In this document: piece by piece, positions 48,116-54,929 of the stretch
How positions within the stretch are numbered: the first letter of the stretch is position 1
Layout: each line of letters opens with the position of its first letter
Source: Paracandidimonas soli
Lineage (GTDB): Bacteria; Pseudomonadota; Gammaproteobacteria; Burkholderiales; Burkholderiaceae_B
Length of the DNA: 64,000 bases
Assembly (NCBI RefSeq): GCF_004342005.1
Contig: NZ_SMBX01000002.1
Coordinates: 372,001-436,000 of the forward strand
Direction of reading: 5' to 3'
The notes under the pieces: generated by a model
Database searches by the model: none
Told to the model about the DNA's origin: nothing
What the model saw: the letters and a program-made list of their open reading frames with translations, nothing else
Made by a program: the position numbers and the translations under genes

Positions 48116-49414
48116 CTACTGCAGGCTTTGCAACGCTGCGCGGTAAATGCGCAGCGCCCGCCACAGATTGGCGCACAGCCATAGCACGGATGCCAGCATC
48201 GCCAGGGCGGCGGGTCGGGCAAGATATGCGGGATACAGCGTAGCGCCGGCCAGCAGGGCCAGGGCGGCAATATGTAATCCGCATTGCCGGCGCGCCTGGC
48301 GCAGGGGAATGATGTCGCGCATTTTCGGCATGATGGGTCTGCGCTGTTTTGCCTGGTGATGCGCATGCAGCCAGATCAGGAAAGGAACTATCTGGTACAG
48401 CATGCCGTTGATGGCGGAAAAGGCGGCGCCGGCCAGCAGCACGCCGGCCAGCAGGGGCGTGTCGGCTGCCATCCATGAGAAGCAGGCCAGGATCAGGAAG
48501 GCCATGGCCGCTTGCCAGAAGCCAGTGGTGCCGTCGGGCTCGGCGCGCTTGCGCGTTTTCAGGGTTTTCAGCGTCAGCAGGGCGAATGCCAGGCAGGCCA
48601 GCAGTATTGCGGCCACGGCCGTCTGCCGTATCCACGAGAATGCGGGCAGCAACGCGCAAAGCAGCCAGGACAGCAGGACCAGGGCGAACAGGATGGGGAG
48701 TCGCCATTCCGATCGGTAGGGATAGGGTTCGGTGGCCTGGAACATGGGAATGACTTGCGGTGCGACCGCCATGATCATCATTGCGATCCATCCCAGCAGT
48801 CCGAGCACGGCATGCGCATCCGTCAGAGCTCCGGGAGCCAGCCATGCGATGGAGGACAGCCATTGATGAGTAGCGAGAGAGCCGCTGCGCAGCATGGCGT
48901 TGACGACGCCGCTCAATAGTGCGAACGACAGGAAGCACAGTGCGAGCGCCAGGGTCCGGAACATGGGTTTCGCGCCTTCGGGCAGAGGAGGACGCGGACT
49001 GGCGAGCGCATGCAGGCAGCCCAGCAGGAAGAGGGTCAGGCCTCCGCCGGCTGTGACGGCGGCCATGGGGAACAACTGGCGCGTGCCGGACAGGAAGGCC
49101 AGTGCCAGCAGCAGCGCGCCGGCCGAGATACAGGCCAGGATGGTGTTGGCGTAGAGGTTTCCTCCAGGAAGGGAGCGCCCGCCGACGACGGGAAACAGTT
49201 GGAACAGGGCGCCGATGATGGTCAGGGTGAAGCAGCCCAGCAGCCAGAGGTGGGTCATGGCCAGCACGGCTGGCGTCCAGCGGGATGACAGGGCCTGAGG
49301 ACCGGCCCAGAGCAGCAGCAGGCTCGCCAGCAGGGCGAAGATCAGGGCGGACAGGAAAAAACGCAGGGGAACCGAAAGCGCCGGAGTCAGGTCATAGTTC
49401 AGGGCGCGTTGCAT
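48116..49414 (-). CDS. Polytopic membrane protein, haem-copper-oxidase-I/NnrS-like
   Basis: A 432-residue protein with about 12 hydrophobic helices. Conserved-looking histidines lie in helices and turns: MTHLWLLGCF (residue about 55), LHALASP, ATHQWLSS, TDAHAVLGLLGW and WLHAHHQ. These resemble the haem-ligating helices of haem-copper subunit I and of NnrS-like proteins, but I do not recognise an exact family. It is co-transcribed with and overlaps a DUF2249 gene, a combination known near denitrification and nitric-oxide functions. A role under low oxygen or nitrosative stress is inference. Confidence 0.7.
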   Translation of the reverse strand: MQRALNYDLTPALSVPLRFFLSALIFALLASLLLLWAGPQALSSRWTPAVLAMTHLWLLGCFTLTIIGALFQLFPVVGGRSLPGGNLYANTILACISAGALLLALAFLSGTRQLFPMAAVTAGGGLTLFLLGCLHALASPRPPLPEGAKPMFRTLALALCFLSFALLSGVVNAMLRSGSLATHQWLSSIAWLAPGALTDAHAVLGLLGWIAMMIMAVAPQVIPMFQATEPYPYRSEWRLPILFALVLLSWLLCALLPAFSWIRQTAVAAILLACLAFALLTLKTLKTRKRAEPDGTTGFWQAAMAFLILACFSWMAADTPLLAGVLLAGAAFSAINGMLYQIVPFLIWLHAHHQAKQRRPIMPKMRDIIPLRQARRQCGLHIAALALLAGATLYPAYLARPAALAMLASVLWLCANLWRALRIYRAALQSLQ

Positions 49415-49647
49415 GAGCTATCTTGCCAAATGTGGATATCGAACCCTGTTTTTGTTGGAAAAACAGCATAAAAGTACCCATTGTTGCGCAAAATATCGTA
49501 CAGTGGATAAGGTTCCCGATGGATGCGCAGGCACAGTCTGCCATCGGGAGGCAGCCGGAAAATCGCTTCCATGGCGAGTTCCAGTGGTTCCGGCGGCGCC
49601 AGGTGGCGCACGTCCAATGTAATGGTGGGTTCAGGGTCTTTCGGCAT
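49399..49647 (-). CDS. DUF2249 domain protein
   Basis: An 82-residue protein with the DUF2249 core: TLDVRHLAPPEPLELAMEAI, then GRLCLRIHREPYPLYDILRN and a C-terminal IHIWQ. The family often accompanies nitrate/nitric oxide and hemerythrin-type genes; its exact role is not established. The ATG at 49647 lies about 41 nt from the centre of an FNR-like box, so a leaderless or very short-leader transcript is possible. It overlaps the membrane-protein gene by 16 nt. Confidence 0.82.
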   Translation of the reverse strand: MPKDPEPTITLDVRHLAPPEPLELAMEAIFRLPPDGRLCLRIHREPYPLYDILRNNGYFYAVFPTKTGFDIHIWQDSSCNAP

Positions 49648-49681
49648 GTCGTGATTCTGAAGCCATAAAATCTCCACATCT

Positions 49682-49695
49682 TTGATTTAAATTAA
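49682..49695. promoter_or_regulatory. FNR/Anr-like box between DUF2249 and the flavoprotein gene
   Basis: TTGATTTAAATTAA matches TTGAT-N4-ATCAA with one mismatch. It lies in the 132-nt divergent intergenic region; its centre (49688.5) is 41.5 nt from the DUF2249 ATG, with CAGAAT (49654-49659) as a possible -10. The plus-strand gene at 49780 could also respond. Confidence 0.6.
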
Positions 49696-49779
49696 AGAGC
49701 CCGGCCTCGTCTGGCGTCATAGTACATGACTGCTTTAGAATGGCTGGTCACAACTAGTCACTATCAGGATCAACTTATC

Positions 49780-51000
49780 GTGTTGCAGACCTTATTCGAA
49801 CGCGTCAAGCTCAAGGGCAAATCGCTGCTTCCCATCGTACAAGGCGGGATGGGCGTAGGCATCTCGGCGCATCGTCTGGCCGGCACCGTTGCGTCATATG
49901 GCGCGCTCGGCACCATTTCCAGCGTGGATCTGCGCCGGCATCACCCGGACCTGATGGCGCAGACCAACCTCACGAAAAACAAAGACAAGGAACTCATCAA
50001 TTCGGTCAACCTGATTGCGCTCGACCGCGAGATCAAGGCGGCCAAGCAGTTGTCGGGCGGAAACGGCGCCATCGCCGTCAACGTCATGCGCGCCGTGGCC
50101 GAATACGCTCCCTATGTGCGTCAGGCATGCGAAAGCGAGACCGACGCCGTGGTCGTCGGCGCGGGCCTGCCGCTCGACTTGCCGGACCTGACCGCCAATT
50201 TTCCCAAGGTCGCCCTGATTCCCATCCTGTCCGACGTGCGCGGCATCGGCGTCATTCTGAAGCGCTGGATGCGCAAGAATCGCCTTCCCGATGCCATCGT
50301 CATCGAGAATCCCAAGCACGCGGCGGGCCACCTGGGCGCGGCTTCGATCGCCGATATCGACAATCCCGCCTTCCAGTTCACCAGCGTCCTGCCGGGTGCC
50401 CGGCAATTGTTCAAGGACCTGGGCATCGAAGGCGAGAATATTCCGCTGATCGCAGCGGGCGGCGTTCATACTCACGAGCAGGTCGGTTCGCTGCTGGCGA
50501 TGGGTGCGGACGCGGTGCAACTGGGCTCGGCCTTTGCCGTCACGCAGGAAGGCGATGCCCACATCAATTTCAAGAGAGTGCTTGCCGAGGCCAAGCCGGA
50601 GGACATCGTCACGTTCATGAGCACCGCGGGCCTGCCCGCGCGCGCCGTGCGTACGCCCTGGCTGGAAAACTACCTCGACAAGGAAGCAAAGATGCAACGC
50701 ATTGCCAAGGTCAAGCCTTGCACGGCAGGTTTCGATTGCCTGCATCAGTGCGGCTGGCGCGACGGCAATGACAAGGCAGGCCAGTTCTGCATCGATACCC
50801 AGTTGGCGTTCGCGCTGGCGGGCGATGTCAAGCGCGGCCTGTTTTTCCGTGGCTCGGAAAAACTGCCGTTCGGCAGCGCCATCCGTCCTGTGCGGGAACT
50901 GATCGAATACATGATAGCGGGCCTCAAGCCCGCCTTCATGTCGGCTGCGGCGCCTACCGTCGTGCCGGCATATTCCTATACGGAATCGACGACTGTGTAA
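49780..51000 (+). CDS. Nitronate monooxygenase / NPD-family flavoprotein
   Basis: About 406 residues, with an FMN-binding TIM barrel. It starts LLPIVQGGMGVGISAHRLAG; AVVVGAGLPLDLPDL, NPKHAAGHLGAA, IPLIAAGGVHTHEQVGSLLA and GADAVQLGSAFAVTQEG follow. A C-terminal Cys set CTAGFDCLHQC...QFC (four Cys in about 24 residues) is beyond the minimal fold and may bind a metal or cluster. FabK-like enoyl reductases are related alternatives. The start is GTG at 49780 (preceded by AGGAT); longer readings are unsupported. It shares the FNR-box region with the DUF2249 gene. Confidence 0.82.
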   Translation: MLQTLFERVKLKGKSLLPIVQGGMGVGISAHRLAGTVASYGALGTISSVDLRRHHPDLMAQTNLTKNKDKELINSVNLIALDREIKAAKQLSGGNGAIAVNVMRAVAEYAPYVRQACESETDAVVVGAGLPLDLPDLTANFPKVALIPILSDVRGIGVILKRWMRKNRLPDAIVIENPKHAAGHLGAASIADIDNPAFQFTSVLPGARQLFKDLGIEGENIPLIAAGGVHTHEQVGSLLAMGADAVQLGSAFAVTQEGDAHINFKRVLAEAKPEDIVTFMSTAGLPARAVRTPWLENYLDKEAKMQRIAKVKPCTAGFDCLHQCGWRDGNDKAGQFCIDTQLAFALAGDVKRGLFFRGSEKLPFGSAIRPVRELIEYMIAGLKPAFMSAAAPTVVPAYSYTESTTV

Positions 51001-51009
51001 ACCACGACG

Positions 51010-51034
51010 CCCCGCCACCGAAGCAACGGCGGGG
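51010..51034 (+). terminator. Hairpin after the flavoprotein gene
   Basis: CCCCGCC and GGCGGGG (51010-51016 / 51028-51034) flank an 11-nt loop, 10 nt after the stop codon. No U-tract follows, so termination is weakly supported. Confidence 0.35.
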
Positions 51035-51088
51035 TAGACGAAGGCAGTGCCGGCGGCACGGGACAGGCAAGTCGATATACCCGTGTTA

Positions 51089-51107
51089 GCGACAATGGCA
51101 TTGTCGC
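51089..51107. promoter_or_regulatory. Perfect palindrome upstream of ubiU
   Basis: GCGACAAT-GGC-ATTGTCGC is a 19-nt sequence with 8-bp perfect arms, 78 nt before the ubiU start. The arms read opposite to an FNR box, so it is not a classical FNR site. It may be an unknown operator or a small hairpin. Confidence 0.45.
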
Positions 51108-51184
51108 CAGGTTTGCCGGCATCGAACTCCAGGACCAGGCGCAGCAGTCATTCGATTGTTGTCCTTGTTTCAGGAGTTCTGCCG

Positions 51185-52237
51185 ATGTTGCCTTCCAGCA
51201 GCGCATCCACGCATGCGCCCCCGCCCCAATCGTTCGCCAAACCCGAGCTGCTTTGTCCCGCGGGCAGTCTTCCCGGCCTGAAGGCCGCGATAGACAACGG
51301 GGCGGACAGCGTCTATCTGGGGTTTCGCGACGCTACCAATGCCCGCAATTTCGCGGGGCTCAATTTCGACGAAGCCGCGATCAACGAAGGTATCTGCTAT
51401 GCCCATGCGCGCGGCCGCAAGGTACTGCTGGCGCTCAATACCTACCCCCAGGGCAATGCATGGCAGCAATGGCACGCGGCAGTCGATCGCGCCGCGCGCG
51501 CCGACATTGACGCTATCCTGCTGGCGGATCCGGGGCTGATGCGCTATGCGCGCACGCATTATCCGCATCTCGAACTGCATCTGTCGGTGCAGGGATCGGC
51601 CACCAACTACGAGGCCATCAACTTCTATCAGGAGCATTTCGGCGTAACGCGCGCCGTATTGCCCCGTGTGCTTTCCATGGCCCAGGTGGAAATGGTCTGC
51701 GAGAAGACCGACATCGAAATCGAAGTGTTCGGTTTCGGCAGCCTGTGCGTAATGGTGGAAGGGCGCTGCGCACTATCGTCCTACGTGACTGGCGAGTCCC
51801 CCAATACCAAGGGTGTCTGCTCTCCGGCCAAATACGTGCGCTGGCAGCAGACGGGCAAGGGCCTGGAGTCGCGCCTGAACGGCGTCCTGATCGACCGCTA
51901 CGAAGAAGGAGAAAACGCGGGCTATCCCACATTATGCAAAGGCCGTTTCGACGTCGCGGATGAAAACTACTATGCGCTGGAAGAGCCTACCAGCCTGAAT
52001 ACGCTGGAATTGCTGCCCAGGCTGATGCAGCTTGGCATCAGCGCCGTCAAGATTGAAGGCAGGCAACGCAGTCCGGCCTACGCCGGACAGGTGGCCAGGG
52101 TATGGCGCGAGGCCATCGATCAGTGCGCGGCCAACATGGCCCGTTATTCCGTGAAGCCCGCCTGGATGGCGGAATTGAACAAGGTTGCCGAGGGGCAGCA
52201 GCACACACTCGGAGCGTATCACAGGCCATGGAAATGA
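51185..52237 (+). CDS. ubiU: Oxygen-independent ubiquinone hydroxylation protein UbiU (U32 peptidase family)
   Basis: A 350-residue U32-family protein. PELLCPAGSLPGLKAAIDNG opens the domain, and VYLGFRDATNARNFAGLNF and VQGSATNYEAINFY are UbiU/YhbU-typical. Candidate [4Fe-4S] ligands are the Cys residues in FGSLCVMVEGRCALS, GVCSPAKY and YPTLCKGRF. With UbiV it hydroxylates the quinone ring without oxygen. The start is ATG at 51185, after AGGAG. Its stop overlaps ubiV, so the two are coupled. Confidence 0.94.
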   Translation: MLPSSSASTHAPPPQSFAKPELLCPAGSLPGLKAAIDNGADSVYLGFRDATNARNFAGLNFDEAAINEGICYAHARGRKVLLALNTYPQGNAWQQWHAAVDRAARADIDAILLADPGLMRYARTHYPHLELHLSVQGSATNYEAINFYQEHFGVTRAVLPRVLSMAQVEMVCEKTDIEIEVFGFGSLCVMVEGRCALSSYVTGESPNTKGVCSPAKYVRWQQTGKGLESRLNGVLIDRYEEGENAGYPTLCKGRFDVADENYYALEEPTSLNTLELLPRLMQLGISAVKIEGRQRSPAYAGQVARVWREAIDQCAANMARYSVKPAWMAELNKVAEGQQHTLGAYHRPWK

Positions 52238-53130
52238 AGACACAACTGAAACTGGCCGTCGGGCCGCTGCAGTACTACTGGTCGCGCGTCGAGGTGCTGC
52301 AATTCTATGAAAGTCTGCGCGATTCCTGTGCCGACATCGTCTACCTGGGCGAAACCGTTTGTTCCCGAAGGCACGAGCTGCGTCTTGCCGATTGGCTGGA
52401 AGTTGCGGAAATGCTGGACGAAGCGGGCAAGAAAGTGATCCTGTCGACGCAGGTCCTGCTGGAATCCGGCCAGGACCTGACGACACTGCGCAAGATTGCC
52501 GAGAACACGCGCTATCAGGTCGAAGCCAACGATATGGGAGCCGTACGCCTGATGCAAGGCAGGCCGTTCATCGCGGGGCCTTTCCTGAACATCTACAATG
52601 CGCCTACGCGTGATTTGCTGGCTGGCCTCGGCGCCGTGCGCTGGGTCATGCCGCTGGAAATGGGCAGGGATACGCTGGGCCAGATCCAGTCCGAGGGCGA
52701 GCGGCGCATTCCGGCGGAGATTTTCTCCTACGGCAAGCTGCCGCTGGCGTTCTCTGCCCGCTGCTTCACGGCGCGCAATCGCAACATTCCCAAGGACAAC
52801 TGCCAGTATGTCTGCATGGATCATCCCGACGGGCTGCTCATGCGCACGAAAGAAGGGCAGCCGTTCCTGACCATCAACGGCATCCAGACGCAGTCGGCGC
52901 TGGTCTACACCTTGCTGGACCAATTGCATGCGTTCGGCGCCCTGGGCGCCGAGGTGGTGCGTATCAGCCCGCAGTCCAGGCATACGCTGGAGATCCTGTC
53001 CATCTTCCGCAAGGTGATGGATGGAACGCTGGGGCTCGCCGAAGCCAACGACCAGTTGTTGCCGCTGATGCCCGAGGGGCCCTGCAACGGGTACTGGTTC
53101 GGCCGGCCTGGCCTGGAAATGGCGGCCTGA
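52234..53130 (+). CDS. ubiV: Oxygen-independent ubiquinone hydroxylation protein UbiV (U32 peptidase family)
   Basis: A 298-residue partner of UbiU. It begins KLAVGPLQYYWSRVEVLQFY and contains DIVYLGETVCSRRHELR. The Cys set for its Fe-S cluster is in AFSARCFTARNRN and DNCQYVCMDHP plus the early Cys. The start at 52234 uses the ATGA overlap with ubiU and is 8 nt from an AGG; an ATG at 52228 is an alternative. The pair, followed by ubiT, fully matches the anaerobic ubiquinone set. A repeat copy follows the stop. Confidence 0.94.
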   Translation: MKTQLKLAVGPLQYYWSRVEVLQFYESLRDSCADIVYLGETVCSRRHELRLADWLEVAEMLDEAGKKVILSTQVLLESGQDLTTLRKIAENTRYQVEANDMGAVRLMQGRPFIAGPFLNIYNAPTRDLLAGLGAVRWVMPLEMGRDTLGQIQSEGERRIPAEIFSYGKLPLAFSARCFTARNRNIPKDNCQYVCMDHPDGLLMRTKEGQPFLTINGIQTQSALVYTLLDQLHAFGALGAEVVRISPQSRHTLEILSIFRKVMDGTLGLAEANDQLLPLMPEGPCNGYWFGRPGLEMAA

Positions 53131-53145
53131 AGCGTCCAGAGGCGT

Positions 53146-53234
53146 CCCGGCGGCAAAAAATGCCCCCACGCTGCGCCTTCGGCTTGCTGCCCCCGAAAGG
53201 GGGCCTTTTTGCTTAAGGCGGCCCGGCAGCAAAA
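53146..53234 (-). repeat. Intergenic repeat copy after ubiV
   Basis: In reverse orientation to the 10171 units: the minus strand reads TTTTGCTGCCGGGCCGCC, a CCCCC/GGGGG palindrome, AGCAAGCCGAAGGCGCAGCG, then TGGGGGCATTTTTT. Its position right after ubiV fits a terminator-like role. The rest of the 283-nt gap before ubiT holds only weak signals, including a poor FNR-like match at 53236. Confidence 0.8.
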
Positions 53235-53413
53235 CCTGATGCAGATCATGCCGGGACGAAATACGTTGCGGCCCGGCTTTGATTATTGAGGCAGATCATG
53301 GCGTGCGAATGTGAGCGAGGGCATCATGCGTGGCACGCCCACTTCGCCGCATCCCCGGATAGCGGTCCCGCGCGAAGGTGGAGCACATTCACCTTTCGAA
53401 GGAGCTTACGGCC

Positions 53414-53902
53414 ATGACGACACCAGGTTATCAGGTACCGGCCCCGGTACGACAAGCCTTTTCCGTTCTGCCTGCCTATCCCGGTTCGGTACTGTTCGTC
53501 CTGGGGCTGAACCTTGCCCTGGCAAGGCATCTGCAGCCAGACATCCTGCTATTGCTGGAGAACCGGACCTTGCGCATCCAGGTGCGCGATGCCGGAGTCG
53601 CATTCGATTTCATCTGGCGCAACCGGGCGTTCATCGCCGCGCGCCACGAGGGCGAAGTGGATCTGGCGATCTGTGCCAGCCTGCATGATTTTTTCCTGCT
53701 TGCCATGCGGAAGGAGGATCCCGATACGCTGTTCTTCAGCCGCAGGCTGGTGCTGGAAGGGGATACCGAGCTGGGTCTGCTGGTCAAGAACACACTGGAT
53801 GCCATCGACCTGTCGTCGCTGGTTCCGCAGCACCTGTTGCCCATGGCGCTGATGCAGCGCCTGCGCGCCAGGGGCCTGCCTCTGCCAGGAAGGCTGAGAT
53901 AG
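53414..53902 (+). CDS. ubiT: SCP2 sterol-binding domain protein UbiT (anaerobic ubiquinone synthesis)
   Basis: A 162-residue SCP2-domain protein: VPAPVRQAFSVLPAYPG leads in, RTLRIQVRDAGVAFDFIWR forms part of the fold, and RRLVLEGDTELGLLVKNTLD is the UbiT/YhbT signature. UbiT is the lipid-binding accessory protein of the anaerobic pathway, replacing UbiJ. The ATG at 53414 follows AAGGAG; a GTG at 53378 is less likely. It is 283 nt after ubiV with a repeat between, so it may have its own promoter. Confidence 0.9.
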   Translation: MTTPGYQVPAPVRQAFSVLPAYPGSVLFVLGLNLALARHLQPDILLLLENRTLRIQVRDAGVAFDFIWRNRAFIAARHEGEVDLAICASLHDFFLLAMRKEDPDTLFFSRRLVLEGDTELGLLVKNTLDAIDLSSLVPQHLLPMALMQRLRARGLPLPGRLR

Positions 53903-53940
53903 CCCGGCGGTAAAAAAGCCCCCACGCCGCCGCTTGCCCC
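53903..53940 (-). repeat. Partial intergenic repeat copy after ubiT
   Basis: The minus strand reads CGTGGGGGCTTTTTTACCGCCGGG near the ubiT stop, matching the T-rich end of the window's repeat family; the other half is missing. Together with copies after ubiV and ahpF this places the family at gene ends. Confidence 0.65.
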
Positions 53941-53981
53941 ATAAGAAAGAAGAAGGCCGGAATTTGGCCGAGAACCCGAAC

Positions 53982-54695
53982 TCAGCCTTCCCGAAACGTA
54001 AAGCGGGGAAACAGGCCGCGCACGGTATCGATCAGGGACTTGCCGGGGTAGTCGTGCATCGGTGCGCGCAGCAACCCGCTGTCGCTGCAGCCCTGCTTGC
54101 GGAACAATTGCAACGCGTAGTTCTCCACTTCCATATCGGCCAGCGATCTGGCGAGGCGCAGGATATCGTCCGGCGCAAGCAGCGAGGGATGCAGCGTGGT
54201 GCGGCATTCGAGGTCCGTGCCGTGCGACAGTATCATTTCGAGACTGCGCAGGGCAGGCTGGCTGCTGCCGCTGACCTGTGTGACGGTATCGTAGACGTCG
54301 AAGGGGGCCTTGATGTCCAGTCCCACCCAATCGACGAGCGGGAGCACATCGGCCAGGCGGTCGGGGTAGATGCCGCCGGTATGCAGGCCGATGCGGAACC
54401 CCAGGCCGCGCACGTCGTCCATGGCGCTGCGCAGTCCGGGGTCTATGGTCGGCTCTCCGCCGCTGAAGACGACGGCATCGATCAGGCCGCGCCTGCGCTG
54501 CAGCAGGTCCATGATGTCATGCCAGGCGATGGCATGGTCTGTGCCGCGCGGTTGCAGGTGCGGGTTGTGGCAATAGCCGCAACGCCAGGGACAGCCCTGG
54601 ACGAACAGGACTGCGGAAAACACACCCGGATAGTCGGTGGCGCTGAAAGGCGCCAGCCCACCGATCCGGATCGCACGGCAGGCTTCTTCGGTCAT
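53982..54695 (-). CDS. nrdG: Anaerobic ribonucleotide reductase activating enzyme (radical SAM)
   Basis: A 237-residue radical SAM protein. The cluster motif is in VQGCPWRCGYCHNPHLQPRG (CxxxCxxC, about residues 32-39), preceded by FSATDYPGVFSAVLF. VVFSGGEPTIDP and GLDIKAPFDVY are conserved. It generates the glycyl radical on the class III reductase. The ATG at 54695 overlaps the stop of the small glycyl-radical ORF (ATGA), supporting one operon and a shared function. A pyruvate-formate-lyase activator is the alternative, less likely in this context. Confidence 0.92.
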   Translation of the reverse strand: MTEEACRAIRIGGLAPFSATDYPGVFSAVLFVQGCPWRCGYCHNPHLQPRGTDHAIAWHDIMDLLQRRRGLIDAVVFSGGEPTIDPGLRSAMDDVRGLGFRIGLHTGGIYPDRLADVLPLVDWVGLDIKAPFDVYDTVTQVSGSSQPALRSLEMILSHGTDLECRTTLHPSLLAPDDILRLARSLADMEVENYALQLFRKQGCSDSGLLRAPMHDYPGKSLIDTVRGLFPRFTFREG

Positions 54696-54889
54696 GCGGC
54701 TTTGGACAGCGCTTTGGCGCGCCCTTCGACGAAGTACTTGCGTTCGTGGAACTCGCCTTTCTTGCCGATATTGAACGACGACATGGGGCGATGGTATCCC
54801 ATGACGCGCGTCCAGATTTCGCAAGGCTGGCGCTCGTCGTCGCGCAGTGTGATGGTGTCGGTCGATTGCATGGCTTGTGTCTGGATCAT
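54692..54889 (-). CDS. Separate glycyl-radical domain of anaerobic ribonucleotide reductase
   Basis: A 65-residue ORF reading CEIWTRVMGYHRPMSSFNIG in its middle. This is the C-terminal radical loop of NrdD enzymes of the Thermotoga/Pyrococcus-like type (usual form S/T-R-V-x-G-Y-x-R-P-V), with the radical Gly in RVMGY, followed by GKKGEFHERKYF. In most class III reductases it is fused to the large chain; here the large chain ends before it. It has its own ATG with GAGG six bases upstream and is in a different frame, and it overlaps nrdG. It probably acts as a detachable radical subunit, analogous to YfiD for PFL. Confidence 0.85.
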   Translation of the reverse strand: MIQTQAMQSTDTITLRDDERQPCEIWTRVMGYHRPMSSFNIGKKGEFHERKYFVEGRAKALSKAA

Positions 54890-54929
54890 GATAGGCCTCG
54901 TATGGTTGGTTGGGTGGGGGATGCGATGT

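Noticed and set aside
53236-53249. FNR-like CTGATGCAGATCAT before ubiT
   Set aside because: Only 8 of 10 key positions match, it lies at the edge of the repeat copy and no correctly spaced -10 was found.
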